Positions 1-7,280 are shown, counted from the stretch's first letter. The stretch is 12,354 nucleotides of DNA from Desulfamplus sp. (GCA_015232935.1 JADFYT010000040.1:1-12354); one strand, 5' to 3'. Numbers and translations are program-made. The notes: generated by a model not told the origin, from the sequence alone.

Positions 1-50
1 TGCAGCAAGGCTATTTTAAACCAGACTAAAAAAATGAGGAGCTGTTAAAG

Positions 51-1205
51 ATGAATTTGTTCAAGCGTGTTTGCCTTTTGTTTATATGCATGATTTTCGT
101 ATATGGTACAGCCTTTGGAGAAGGGAAAAAACTCAAGGCTGGTTTCATCTATGTGGGGCCTGTAGGAGATTATGGTTTTTCTCACGCACATGATCAGGGC
201 AGAAAATTTGCAGAATCAAAACTTCCCTGGCTTGAGACTGTTATTGTTGAATCGGTTGCAGATGCAGATTGTGCAAGGATAATTGACCGTTTGGTGCAAG
301 AGCAAAAATGCGATGTGGTCTTTACAACCAGTTTTGGATACATGGATGATACAATCAAGGCAGGACAAAAATATCCTGATAAAAAATTCATGCACTGCTC
401 GGGTTTTAAGAATCTTCCAAATGTCGGAACCTATTTTGGAGATCTCTATCAGACATACTATCTCAACGGCCTTATGGCGGGGGCTCTTACAAAAAGCAAC
501 AAGATAGGTTATGTAGCAGCATTCCCGATACCAGAACTGATCCGCCACATCAACGCATTTGCTCTTGGTATAAAAGCCGTCAACCCAAAAGCAGAAGTTG
601 ATGTAAGATGGACTTACGCGTGGTATGGTCCTGATAAAGCAAAGGAGGCGGCAGAAGCACTGATAGCAGAAGGATGTGATGCTCTGGCCTTTACAGAAGA
701 CACTCCGGCGGTTATTGAAGTTGGTCAGGATCATACGGAAAAGGGAAAACAGATATACACCTTCAGCCACTATAGTCCAATGCAGCCATATGGAAAAGAT
801 TCAGTTGTGTCTGGTCAGTTGATGAACTGGGGTGGAATGTATGTAAAAATTCTTGAGGATATTCACAACGGCACATGGACAAATGAGGATATGTGGTGGC
901 TTGCTGCTGAAAAGGCGGCAATTCTGGGCGGCAGCTTTGATGAAGTTATCAACTCCAAGTTTATTGGCGACCTTAAAGCAGTTAAAACAGAAACGCCTGA
1001 CCTGGGACAACTTTCAGTTTATGACCTTGTACTCAAAAGATATGAGCAGATGCAAAAGGGTGTTGAGGAGTTTGATCCATACCAGGGGCCAATAAAGGAC
1101 AACAGCGGCAAGGAACGTATACAAGCCGGAGAGCGTGCATCCAAGCAGGATTTGCTAAGTATTATGTATTATGTTGATAATGTTAAGGGTACAATACCTC
1201 AATAG
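51..1205 (+). CDS. BMP-family ABC transporter substrate-binding protein (nucleoside type)
   Basis: Periplasmic binding protein of the basic membrane protein (BMP/PnrA-like) family, which captures nucleosides or related solutes for an ABC importer. The 384 residues open with a signal peptide (positive start, hydrophobic residues about 7-20, probable cleavage after AFG at 21-23). There is no lipobox cysteine, so a soluble periplasmic form is expected, unlike the Gram-positive lipoproteins. Family landmarks are GFIYVGPVGDYGFSHAHDQG at 31-50, the YFGDLYQTYYLNGLMAG block at 128-144, RHINAFALGIKAVNP at 165-179 and WYGPDKAKEAAEALIAEG at 191-208. GAGGAG at 36-41 lies nine bases before the ATG and supports this start. 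It is followed by the ATPase and both permeases of the same importer. The true ligand cannot be read from sequence; purine nucleosides are the best family-based guess. The operon promoter lies outside the window. Confidence 0.93.
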   Translation: MNLFKRVCLLFICMIFVYGTAFGEGKKLKAGFIYVGPVGDYGFSHAHDQGRKFAESKLPWLETVIVESVADADCARIIDRLVQEQKCDVVFTTSFGYMDDTIKAGQKYPDKKFMHCSGFKNLPNVGTYFGDLYQTYYLNGLMAGALTKSNKIGYVAAFPIPELIRHINAFALGIKAVNPKAEVDVRWTYAWYGPDKAKEAAEALIAEGCDALAFTEDTPAVIEVGQDHTEKGKQIYTFSHYSPMQPYGKDSVVSGQLMNWGGMYVKILEDIHNGTWTNEDMWWLAAEKAAILGGSFDEVINSKFIGDLKAVKTETPDLGQLSVYDLVLKRYEQMQKGVEEFDPYQGPIKDNSGKERIQAGERASKQDLLSIMYYVDNVKGTIPQ

Positions 1206-1216
1206 TGCTCTTTCAA

Positions 1217-1352
1217 GCCCTGGGTGTCCGGGCAAAAAGAAGCAGCAATAGCCTGTTTTCCACCTTTAAATGACCTGTCTGTGCCCATAAGGGTACGGCA
1301 ACATAAAAAAAATTAAGGGGCTATAAAGATAAAAAATCTTTATAGTCCCTTA
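1217..1352 (+). other. Structured intercistronic RNA region with three hairpins
   Basis: The 157 bases between the binding-protein and ATPase genes hold three inverted repeats in a row. The first pairs GCCC at 1217-1220 with GGGC at 1230-1233. The second pairs GTGCCC (1281-1286) with GGGTAC (1291-1296) around an ATAA loop. The third and strongest pairs AAGGGGCTATAAAGAT (1315-1330) with 1336-1351 through 16 base pairs, one of them G-U, around a five-base A loop, and can extend one pair to 1314/1352. No T run follows on the plus strand, so it is not a textbook terminator in the operon direction. On the minus strand the same stem is followed by AATTTTTTTT, a good intrinsic terminator shape. Likely role by analogy with other transport operons: 3' protection of binding-protein mRNA or partial termination. 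No known riboswitch class was recognised. Confidence 0.6.
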
Positions 1353-1362
1353 TTCAATTAAT

Positions 1363-2892
1363 GTGCATAAAAATATGAGAAAAACAAAAACTCTTGAAAT
1401 GGTAAATATCTCCAAATCATTTCAAGGAAAATTTGCCAATCAGGGAATTAACTTTAATATCAGTTCCGGTGAAATTCTGGGACTTCTCGGTGAAAACGGT
1501 GCTGGCAAAACCACTTTGATGAATATCCTTTATGGTCTTTACCAGCCTGACTCCGGAGAGATAATAATAAATGGTCACAAAGTTAAAATTACCTCTCCAA
1601 AAGACTCCATACATCATGGAATCGGCATGGTTCACCAGCATTTCATGTTGATACAGAACCATTCTGTTATTGAGAATATTGCCCTGGGTTATGATAAAAC
1701 CCCGTTCTTTTTTCCAAAAATAAGAATTCGCGATAAGGTAGTGGAGTTTTCAAAAAAATTCAACTTTGCGATTGATCCATACAAAAAAGTATGGCAACTG
1801 TCGGCTGGAGAACAGCAAAGAGTTGAAATTATAAAAGCCCTTTTAAATGGTGCTGATCTTCTTATCCTGGATGAACCAACATCTGTTTTGACTCCTCAGG
1901 AGATCAAGGAGCTTTTCCGGATTCTCAATGATATGAAGGCCCAGGGGCACATGGTCATTTTGATCAGCCATAAACTGGATGAAATAGTGGACATCTGTGA
2001 CAGGGTAACGGTTCTGCAGAAGGGCAAAATAGCAGGACATGCCAATACAGCCGGCATGGACAAAAGATCGCTGGCAAGGATGATGATTGGCAGAGATGTC
2101 CTGTTTAATGTCAACAGAGAGCCATTACCAAAAGGAGAACGTGTTCTTAAAGTCTCGAATCTCCATGTTCTTAGCGACAAAGGCATTCCTTCTGTCAAAG
2201 ATGTCTCTTTTGATGTGTTTGCAAATGAGATATTTGGTATTGCAGGAGTTGCAGGAAATGGCCAGAAAGAGCTCGCAGAGGCTATCACCGGTATCCGGCA
2301 CATAAAATCAGGAACAGTGTTTGCCGGCAAAAAAGATATCACCAATATGTCTCCGCGCCGGATCTATGACCACGGAGTCTCTCATGTACCGGAGGAGCGG
2401 ATAAAATTCGGAATTGCTCCCGGGCTTTTTCTATATGACAACGCAATTTTAAAGCAGCATCACCTTGAAAAATTTTCAAAAAAGATGTTTCTGGAGTATG
2501 GCAGAATCAAAAATCACACCAGAGACCTTGTTGACAGCTATAATGTTGCCGCCCACTCAATAGATGTTCAGATCAGAAATCTTTCCGGCGGTAATATCCA
2601 GAAGCTGATTCTCGGGCGGGAAATCAGCGAAAAACCATCCCTTCTTGTAGCCTCACACCCGACTTATGGTCTTGATGTAGGTGCAACAGAATATTTGCGC
2701 GAACAGTTGCTGACAAGAAGACGGGAAGGCGGGGCTGTGCTTCTTTTTTCTGAAGATCTTGATGAGATTTTTGAATTGTGTGACAGAATAGCGGTTATGT
2801 TTCAGGGTGAATTTACAGGCATCCTGGACTCGTCAGAGAGTGAAAAACTTGCAGATATAGGATTGATGATGGCAGGGTCGGTGCGTTACTAA
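1363..2892 (+). CDS. BMP-type nucleoside ABC importer, double-domain ATP-binding protein
   Basis: Cytoplasmic ATPase with two fused nucleotide-binding domains, as in the sugar (RbsA-like) and BMP nucleoside importers; 509 residues is the usual length. Domain 1 is complete: Walker A GENGAGKTT at 43-51, Q-loop Q92, signature LSAGE at 146-150, Walker B LLILDEP at 166-172, switch histidine H203. Domain 2 is degenerate as usual for this family: GVAGNGQKE at 295-303 lacks the GK[ST] lysine, the signature LSGGN at 407-411 is kept, the Walker B region reads LLVASHPTYGLD (427-438) without the D-E pair, and the H-loop reads SEDLDE. Hydrolysis should therefore occur at one site. The start is uncertain. 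The GTG at 1363 sits 11 bases after a strong hairpin and no clear ribosome binding site precedes it; ATG at 1375 or 1399 are alternatives. Confidence 0.92.
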   Translation: MHKNMRKTKTLEMVNISKSFQGKFANQGINFNISSGEILGLLGENGAGKTTLMNILYGLYQPDSGEIIINGHKVKITSPKDSIHHGIGMVHQHFMLIQNHSVIENIALGYDKTPFFFPKIRIRDKVVEFSKKFNFAIDPYKKVWQLSAGEQQRVEIIKALLNGADLLILDEPTSVLTPQEIKELFRILNDMKAQGHMVILISHKLDEIVDICDRVTVLQKGKIAGHANTAGMDKRSLARMMIGRDVLFNVNREPLPKGERVLKVSNLHVLSDKGIPSVKDVSFDVFANEIFGIAGVAGNGQKELAEAITGIRHIKSGTVFAGKKDITNMSPRRIYDHGVSHVPEERIKFGIAPGLFLYDNAILKQHHLEKFSKKMFLEYGRIKNHTRDLVDSYNVAAHSIDVQIRNLSGGNIQKLILGREISEKPSLLVASHPTYGLDVGATEYLREQLLTRRREGGAVLLFSEDLDEIFELCDRIAVMFQGEFTGILDSSESEKLADIGLMMAGSVRY

Positions 2893-2928
2893 TTTATTTT
2901 TACGGCGAATAAGGATAATATCAGCATA

Positions 2929-4014
2929 ATGTTTAAATTGACCGTTTATGACAGAGAGTCCATTACCCCGCTTCGATCTCTTGCAACAAATACAGGTTCT
3001 ATTGTAGCAGCTCTGTTTGTCATAAGTATTGTTTTTCTCTTGTGCGGAGTCAATCCACTGTATGCCATTGGCAAGATATTTTCAGGCTCTTTTGGCTCCA
3101 TGTATGGATTTAAAGAGACCGTCACCAAAGCAATTCCCCTGATACTGACCGGAGGAGGCCTGGCTTTAGCATTTAGAGCCAAATTCTGGAATATAGGTGC
3201 TGAGGGTCAAATTCTGATGGGTGCACTTATGGGTACCTGGGTTGGCCTTGCCTGGGGAGCTGTGCTGCCCTCTTTTGTACTGATTACGCTGATGTTCTTA
3301 GCAGGTTTTATTGGTGGCGCACTGCTGGGGCTTATTCCTGCCCTTCTCAAGATAAAATTCTCTATTAATGAAGTCATCTCGACTCTTATGCTTAACTACA
3401 TCTGTGCTGAACTTATAACTATGTTGATTGTAGGCCCATGGAAGGGAAGTACCCGTTTTGGCTTTCCGGGTACCAATAATCTGGCAGATGCGGCACTGCT
3501 TGATGTCATACCAGGGTCAAGAATACACTATGTTACGCTTATTCTGGCAATTATCGCTGTGCTTATACTCTCTGTTATTGTCTATCGAACACGGTTTGGA
3601 TATGAAGTCAGAGTAATAGGAGAAAATCCGGAGGCAGGGAAATACGCGGGTATTGATTTTTTCAGAACAACCCTTGTAATCATGCTTGTCAGCGGAGGAC
3701 TTGCCGGTGTTGCCGGTGTTGGTGAGCTTGCTGGTATTCACCACTATCTTGGATATCCTGCATCCATCTCTTCAGGGTATGGATTTACCGCCATTATTGT
3801 GGCGTGGCTTGCCAAACTTAACCCCATGTATGTCCTTGTTTCTGCCATGTTTTTTGCGGGCATTATTGTTGGCGGGGATGCAATCCAGATCTCACTTGGT
3901 CTTCCTGGTGCAACTGTTCAGATCGTCAATGGAATTCTTCTTATTTTTCTCATAATGGGAGATTATTTTTTAAAGCATAAGGTTGTTGTCAGTTTTTCGA
4001 ATAATCCTTCATGA
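2929..4014 (+). CDS. BMP-type nucleoside ABC importer, permease 1
   Basis: Inner-membrane permease of the branched-chain/BPD_transp_2 superfamily, the larger of the two permeases of BMP nucleoside importers (YufP/NupB-like). The 361 residues carry hydrophobic segments at roughly 22-42, 66-84, 90-110, 112-140, 146-168, 199-219, 245-268, 285-298 and 300-316, with a last one at 330-347. The family-typical FWNIGAEGQILMGA lies at 86-99, and GENPEAGKYAGI at 231-242 is the cytoplasmic coupling loop that contacts the ATPase. AAGGAT at 2911-2916 is a moderate ribosome binding site. The gene starts 36 bases after the ATPase. Its final serine codon and TGA stop lie inside a dispersed repeat that begins at 4010, so the extreme 3' end coincides with the repeat boundary. 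Confidence 0.92.
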   Translation: MFKLTVYDRESITPLRSLATNTGSIVAALFVISIVFLLCGVNPLYAIGKIFSGSFGSMYGFKETVTKAIPLILTGGGLALAFRAKFWNIGAEGQILMGALMGTWVGLAWGAVLPSFVLITLMFLAGFIGGALLGLIPALLKIKFSINEVISTLMLNYICAELITMLIVGPWKGSTRFGFPGTNNLADAALLDVIPGSRIHYVTLILAIIAVLILSVIVYRTRFGYEVRVIGENPEAGKYAGIDFFRTTLVIMLVSGGLAGVAGVGELAGIHHYLGYPASISSGYGFTAIIVAWLAKLNPMYVLVSAMFFAGIIVGGDAIQISLGLPGATVQIVNGILLIFLIMGDYFLKHKVVVSFSNNPS

Positions 4015-4066
4015 CCGCTGTAAGGCCACACCTGATCATGAAAATCAAAATGCATTTTCATGGTAA
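4010..4066 (+). repeat. Dispersed intergenic hairpin repeat, copy 1
   Basis: First of three copies of a 57-60 bp repeat, here in the same sense as the flanking genes. It begins CATGACCG at 4010, across the stop codon of permease 1, and ends with GGTAA at 4066. The 3' half contains CATGAAAAT (4037-4045) facing ATTTTCATG (4054-4062), a nine-pair stem with an eight-base loop. The loop side also holds the overlapping self-complementary AAAATGCATTTT (4047-4058), so two alternative foldings exist. The last 30 bases match the copy at 9603-9662 at all but one position when read on the opposite strand. Confidence 0.75.
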
Positions 4067-4138
4067 TGAGCATCTGGCAAAATAGATAGGCTCAATGGAT
4101 ATACAAAACAATTCAAGAGATTTTAAACATCTGAAAAT

Positions 4139-4144
4139 AAGGGA
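4139..4144 (+). promoter_or_regulatory. Ribosome binding site that fixes the start of permease 2
   Basis: AAGGGA lies 11 bases before the ATG at 4156 but only two bases before the TTG at 4147 that would extend the frame by three codons. The spacing excludes TTG and supports ATG 4156 as the start. Confidence 0.65.
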
Positions 4145-4155
4145 TATTGTATAGA

Positions 4156-5076
4156 ATGGAAGATGTCGTGATTTCAGTTCTTCATAGAACAATGGTTGCG
4201 GGCACGCCTCTGCTTCTTGGTACAGTAGGAGAGGTTATCTGTGAAAGATCCGGAATACTAAACCTTGGTGTTGAAGGCGTGATGTCCGTTGGCGCTGTTG
4301 TGGCATTTATTGTCACCTATACCACAGGCAACCCCTGGCTTGCACTTCTTGCAGCTATTTGTGCCGGAATGCTTATATCTGTGCTTCACGCCTTTGCATC
4401 GGTGACACTTCAGGCCAATCAGGTAGTATCTGGCCTGGCTTTAACCATGATAGGTCTTGGCCTTTCAGGAATGCTTGGCAAACCCTATGTGGGAAAACCC
4501 CTTGCCGTAAAGATGAATGATGTTGCAATTCCCTGGCTTTCAGATATTCCATTTGTCGGCCCTCTGTTTTTCAAGCAGAGCCCTTTTTTTTACATGGCGA
4601 TCATTCTGGCATTGGCGGCATGGTTTTTTCTTGAAAGAACACTGCCAGGAATCAAAGTCAGGTCAGCAGGTGAGAATCCCGGGGCAACCGAGACTCAGGG
4701 GGTGAATGTGGCACTTCTCAGATATGCCTGTGTTATAACAGGCGGTGCGTTCTCGGCCATGGCAGGAGCCCATCTGTCAACATCATACAGTAAATCCTGG
4801 ATTGAAGGGATGACCGCAGGCAGAGGCTGGATTGTAATTGCTCTGACCATATTTTCCCTCTGGAATCCTGGCAAGGCAATAATGGGAGCTTTTATTTTTG
4901 GAGGAGTTTTTGTACTCCAGTATCTTCTTCAACCTCTTGGCATATCGCCCAATTTCCTTGCAATGCTACCCTATGTCTCTACGCTGTTGATTCTTCTTGC
5001 AATGAGTACGAAAGATCGTCGTAAACTTAATGCCCCTGCACAGCTTGGAGAGCCGTATAAAAGAGGTGAGAGATAG
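4156..5076 (+). CDS. BMP-type nucleoside ABC importer, permease 2
   Basis: Second inner-membrane permease of the nucleoside importer (YufQ/NupC-like), expected to form a heterodimer with permease 1. With ATG 4156 as start it has 306 residues, a normal family length. Diagnostic features are ERSGILNLGVEG at 30-41 near the N-terminus, a GENPGATETQGV coupling loop at 172-183, and GMTAGRGWIVIAL at 218-230. About eight to nine hydrophobic segments alternate with short loops, and the C-terminus is a charged cytoplasmic tail (DRRK at 287-290 onwards). The gene is separated from permease 1 by 141 bases that hold repeat copy 1; in most operons of this type the two permease genes are close or overlapping, so the spacer is unusual. 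It is the last gene of the operon, followed by a terminator-like stem. Confidence 0.92.
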   Translation: MEDVVISVLHRTMVAGTPLLLGTVGEVICERSGILNLGVEGVMSVGAVVAFIVTYTTGNPWLALLAAICAGMLISVLHAFASVTLQANQVVSGLALTMIGLGLSGMLGKPYVGKPLAVKMNDVAIPWLSDIPFVGPLFFKQSPFFYMAIILALAAWFFLERTLPGIKVRSAGENPGATETQGVNVALLRYACVITGGAFSAMAGAHLSTSYSKSWIEGMTAGRGWIVIALTIFSLWNPGKAIMGAFIFGGVFVLQYLLQPLGISPNFLAMLPYVSTLLILLAMSTKDRRKLNAPAQLGEPYKRGER

Positions 5077-5108
5077 CCAAGACCTTCGCCAATCAGTCTG
5101 GTTTTTTT
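5077..5108 (+). terminator. Probable intrinsic terminator of the nucleoside importer operon
   Basis: CCA-A-GAC (5077-5083, one bulged A) pairs with GTCTGG (5096-5101) around a 12-base loop, followed directly by seven T. The stem is short, so efficiency may be modest. Its position immediately after the stop codon of the last operon gene supports the call. Confidence 0.5.
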
Positions 5109-5202
5109 CTGTGGATAAATAAAGCCCGCATCAATGAGCTTGCAGTACGTTAAAATGGATTGTCAGAAAAAACAGAAAAAAATGCCGGCCCGCTTTTTTT
5201 TC

Positions 5203-5230
5203 TTGACACAAAATCCTAATACTGTTAAAT
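5203..5230 (+). promoter_or_regulatory. Sigma-70 type promoter for the tRNA operon
   Basis: A perfect TTGACA -35 box at 5203-5208 is followed after 16 bases by TTAAAT at 5225-5230 (four of six consensus matches). TAAATA one base later, with a 17-base spacer, is an alternative. Transcription would start near 5237, about 15 bases before tRNA-Val. The -35 box forms the right arm of a long inverted repeat that begins at 5161. Confidence 0.65.
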
Positions 5231-5251
5231 ACTCTCTCACTTTTGAGGTGA

Positions 5252-5327
5252 GGGCGAATAACTCAGTTGGTAGAGTGCAACCCTTACAAGGTTGAAGTCA
5301 CAGGTTCGAGTCCTGTCTCGCCCACCA
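5252..5327 (+). tRNA. tRNA-Val (anticodon UAC)
   Basis: A full cloverleaf with encoded 3' CCA. Acceptor GGGCGAA/CTCGCCC, D arm ACTC/GAGT, anticodon arm CAACC/GGTTG with loop CTTACAA giving anticodon TAC, five-base variable loop AAGTC, T arm ACAGG/CCTGT with loop TTCGAGT, and discriminator A before CCA. The anticodon reads GUA and related valine codons. One oddity is an A-C mismatch at the base of the acceptor stem (positions 7 and 66). It is cotranscribed with the tRNA-Asp 25 bases downstream. Confidence 0.96.
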
Positions 5328-5352
5328 CTCACTTAAAAAGCACTTAAATCGC

Positions 5353-5429
5353 GGGGGCGTAGTTCAGTTGGTTAGAACGCCTGCCTGTCACGCAGGAGGT
5401 CGCCGGTTCGAGCCCGGTCGCTCCCGCCA
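5353..5429 (+). tRNA. tRNA-Asp (anticodon GUC)
   Basis: A full cloverleaf with encoded CCA. Acceptor GGGGGCG/CGCTCCC (one G-U pair), D arm GTTC/GAAC, anticodon arm CCTGC/GCAGG with loop CTGTCAC giving anticodon GTC, variable loop AGGTC, T arm GCCGG/CCGGT with loop TTCGAGC, and discriminator G as expected for tRNA-Asp. It is the second gene of a Val-Asp tRNA pair, and a strong terminator follows 17 bases later. No duplicate of its 3' end was seen nearby that would mark an integrated element. Confidence 0.97.
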
Positions 5430-5445
5430 TAAAAATTTGATAGAA

Positions 5446-5478
5446 AGCGGATGGTATTTACCTATCCGCTTTTTTTTT
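5446..5478 (+). terminator. Intrinsic terminator of the tRNA operon
   Basis: AAGCGGAT-GG (5445-5454) pairs with CCTATCCGCT (5461-5470), with one bulged A on the right arm and a TATTTA loop, and runs straight into nine T (5470-5478). It is a textbook rho-independent terminator just after tRNA-Asp. Confidence 0.88.
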
Positions 5479-5813
5479 GCATACTAAAAACCTGCAACCA
5501 CATAACTCTTGAATTGGTACATCGGCTATTGCTTCTTCAAATTTAACTTTTCGGGTGGAGTCTCTGGCCATTCAATATCCCAAGTGTTTTCTTATCCGAC
5601 AGTTAAACCTTGAAAGAACACTATTTTTGTTGCAAGGAAATTTGATGGTATGGCCAAAAACCGAAAATATACTTTTGCACTCTGTAAATTCAATAAGTTA
5701 TACTTAATAACCTTGAAAAAAATATAAAAACTGATTAAATTACCCAAAGTGTTAAAAAAAACAGCCGGATATTTTAGACCCGGCATTATCTTTAGCAATA
5801 AAAATATTTAATT
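5479..5813. other. Gene-free AT-rich spacer between the tRNA operon and ccdA
   Basis: About 335 bases with no convincing gene; a 68-codon open frame on the minus strand lacks a ribosome binding site and any recognisable motif. It contains ACCTTGAAA twice (near 5608 and 5710) and a small stem GCCGG/CCGGC at 5764-5784 in the likely ccdA leader. No tRNA-derived repeat, transposase fragment or known RNA was recognised. A candidate ccdA promoter is listed separately. Confidence 0.6.
5675..5704 (+). promoter_or_regulatory. Candidate promoter for ccdA
   Basis: TATACT at 5699-5704 matches the -10 consensus at five of six bases. The best partner is a weak TTGCAC at 5675-5680 with an 18-base spacer. 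This would leave a leader of roughly 115 bases. The -35 match is poor, so this is tentative. Confidence 0.3.
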
Positions 5814-5825
5814 GGGAGAAATCTA

Positions 5826-6527
5826 TTGTTCGTAGAAACAGTATCATATAATGCAGCATTATTTGCTGGCCTTTTATCATTTTTTTCACCATGCATTCTA
5901 CCCCTTATTCCAGCCTATTTTAGCTTCATAACAGGATTGTCTATAGACGAAATGACTAAAGAGGACGATCGCAACACAAAGCAAAAAGTTATTCTTGCCA
6001 CCTTGGCCTATGTGGGAGGATTCTCTTTTGTGTTTATACTGATGGGTGCGTCAGCGTCATTTATGGGCAACTTTCTTTCCAGCTTCTCATGGATTATCCG
6101 TTATATAGGTGGTTTGGTTGTTATTTTATTTGGTTTTCATCTTCTTGGAATAATAAACATAAAGAATCTTAATTTTGAAAAACGTATCCATATTGGCGAA
6201 AAACCCATGCACCTGATAGGAACATTCTTTATTGGGATGGCCTTTGGTGCTGGATGGAGTCCCTGCATAGGACCTCTTCTGGGATCAATACTTATTGTTG
6301 CAGGAAGCCAGGATACGATCTCTCAGGGTATTGTGCTGTTGGTTTTATACTCTACGGGTCTGGCATTGCCATTTATCCTGATATCATTTTTTATTAACAG
6401 GATTTTTGAAATCATGACAAGGGCAAAAAAAATAATTGTCTATGTCAATAATATATCCGGAATCCTTCTTATTCTTCTTGGCATACTTTTAATTACCGAT
6501 AAATTCAGGCTGCTTGCTGGAATCTAA
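5826..6527 (+). CDS. ccdA: CcdA-type thiol:disulfide transmembrane reductase
   Basis: Inner-membrane protein of the CcdA/DsbD-beta family, which moves reducing equivalents from cytoplasmic thioredoxin across the membrane to exported thiol proteins. The 233 residues match the usual CcdA size, shorter than full DsbD because the periplasmic domains are absent. The two redox cysteines are both present in their motifs: FFSPCILPLIPAYFSFITG with C23 (19-37), and GAGWSPCIGPLLGSI with C147 (141-155). Six hydrophobic segments are visible, near 10-37, 56-80, 88-110, 129-160, 166-190 and 205-224. Start codon TTG at 5826 is supported by GGGAG at 5814-5818 with seven bases of spacing. The next gene encodes an exported thioredoxin-like protein, its likely electron acceptor. 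No cytochrome c synthesis gene is adjacent, so a role in haem ligation versus general envelope thiol reduction is open. Confidence 0.9.
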   Translation: MFVETVSYNAALFAGLLSFFSPCILPLIPAYFSFITGLSIDEMTKEDDRNTKQKVILATLAYVGGFSFVFILMGASASFMGNFLSSFSWIIRYIGGLVVILFGFHLLGIINIKNLNFEKRIHIGEKPMHLIGTFFIGMAFGAGWSPCIGPLLGSILIVAGSQDTISQGIVLLVLYSTGLALPFILISFFINRIFEIMTRAKKIIVYVNNISGILLILLGILLITDKFRLLAGI

Positions 6528-6714
6528 GATACAAACAACCATTGTCGATGTATAAAAATGAAGTGCATAAAGACATATTCTTGATTTTTGACGGTCAGTA
6601 ATTGCTCATACAGTAATTATTGTTTTAAATACTAAATCAATACAATATACAGCGGCTCCATAAAAAAATTATTACTGATGAATTACCTTGCAAAAAAGAC
6701 AACAAATATCACAC

Positions 6715-6720
6715 AAGGAA
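6715..6720 (+). promoter_or_regulatory. Ribosome binding site that fixes the start of the thioredoxin-like gene
   Basis: AAGGAA ends six bases before ATG 6727. The alternative TTG at 6688, 13 codons upstream in the same frame, has no comparable site, so ATG 6727 is preferred. Confidence 0.6.
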
Positions 6721-6726
6721 AAACAG

Positions 6727-7248
6727 ATGACACAACATAAACATACAAAAACCACAAAAACAACTTGCAAAATATTCCAGAAACATTATGGAAGTCTCTT
6801 TATTGGATTCTCATTTATGTTTATCTCTTTATGCTCATTTATTATATCTCCTGCATCAGGCGTATCTGGCGGAATTGATTGGAAAAGCTACGATAAGGGA
6901 ATAATTATTGCCAAAGAGCAGAACAAAAAGGTATTTTTGTACTTTCACGCACAGTGGTGTGGTTACTGTCGTCAGATGGAAGCATCAACCTTTCAGGACA
7001 AACCTGTTATTGATTATATAAATGCCAACTTCATAGCCATAAAGGTTGATTCTGATATTGAAAAAAAAGTAGCAGAGTCCTACAGTGTCCGAGGACTTCC
7101 AACAACCTGGTTTTTAAAATCTGATAGTGACAAGTTAAGTAATATGCCTGGATACATAGACTCAAAGAGATTACTCTCTATTCTTAAGTATGTGAATACC
7201 GAGAGCTACGAAAAAATGAGTTATAGTGACTTTGTAAAAAACATGTAA
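6727..7248 (+). CDS. Exported thioredoxin-fold protein (WCGYC active site)
   Basis: Thioredoxin-fold oxidoreductase of the thioredoxin_7/SoxW-like type, acting outside the cytoplasmic membrane. With the start at 6727 it has 173 residues. The N-terminus is charged, then a hydrophobic stretch at about 23-41 forms a signal peptide or membrane anchor, ending near SPASG. The catalytic site is FHAQWCGYCRQMEASTF (73-89) with cysteines 78 and 81, and the cis-proline loop RGLPTTWF places proline at 125. It lies 199 bases after ccdA on the same strand. CcdA proteins characteristically keep such partners reduced, so joint function is a good inference, although the gap allows a separate promoter. The substrate is unknown: apocytochrome, a periplasmic disulfide protein and a detoxification partner are all possible. 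The gene converges with the amino acid importer, 32 bases separating the stops. Confidence 0.87.
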   Translation: MTQHKHTKTTKTTCKIFQKHYGSLFIGFSFMFISLCSFIISPASGVSGGIDWKSYDKGIIIAKEQNKKVFLYFHAQWCGYCRQMEASTFQDKPVIDYINANFIAIKVDSDIEKKVAESYSVRGLPTTWFLKSDSDKLSNMPGYIDSKRLLSILKYVNTESYEKMSYSDFVKNM

Positions 7249-7280
7249 TTCTCTTTTGGACAGTCCTGACATATGTTTTT

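Noticed and set aside
1206..1314. Riboswitch (for example purine) before the ATPase gene
   Set aside because: Hairpins are present but no conserved core or three-way junction of a known purine riboswitch could be recognised.
2251..2892. Second domain of the nucleoside importer ATPase as a decayed or mutated domain
   Set aside because: Loss of the Walker A lysine and catalytic acidic residues in domain 2 is normal for this double-domain family and is not a sign of pseudogenisation.
5353..5429. tRNA-Asp 3' end as an attachment site for an integrated element
   Set aside because: No duplicate of the tRNA 3' end and no integrase or mobile-element gene was found in the window.
5592..5798. 68-codon open frame on the minus strand in the tRNA-ccdA spacer
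   Set aside because: It has no ribosome binding site and no recognisable motif, lies in AT-rich sequence, and overlaps the likely promoter and leader of ccdA.
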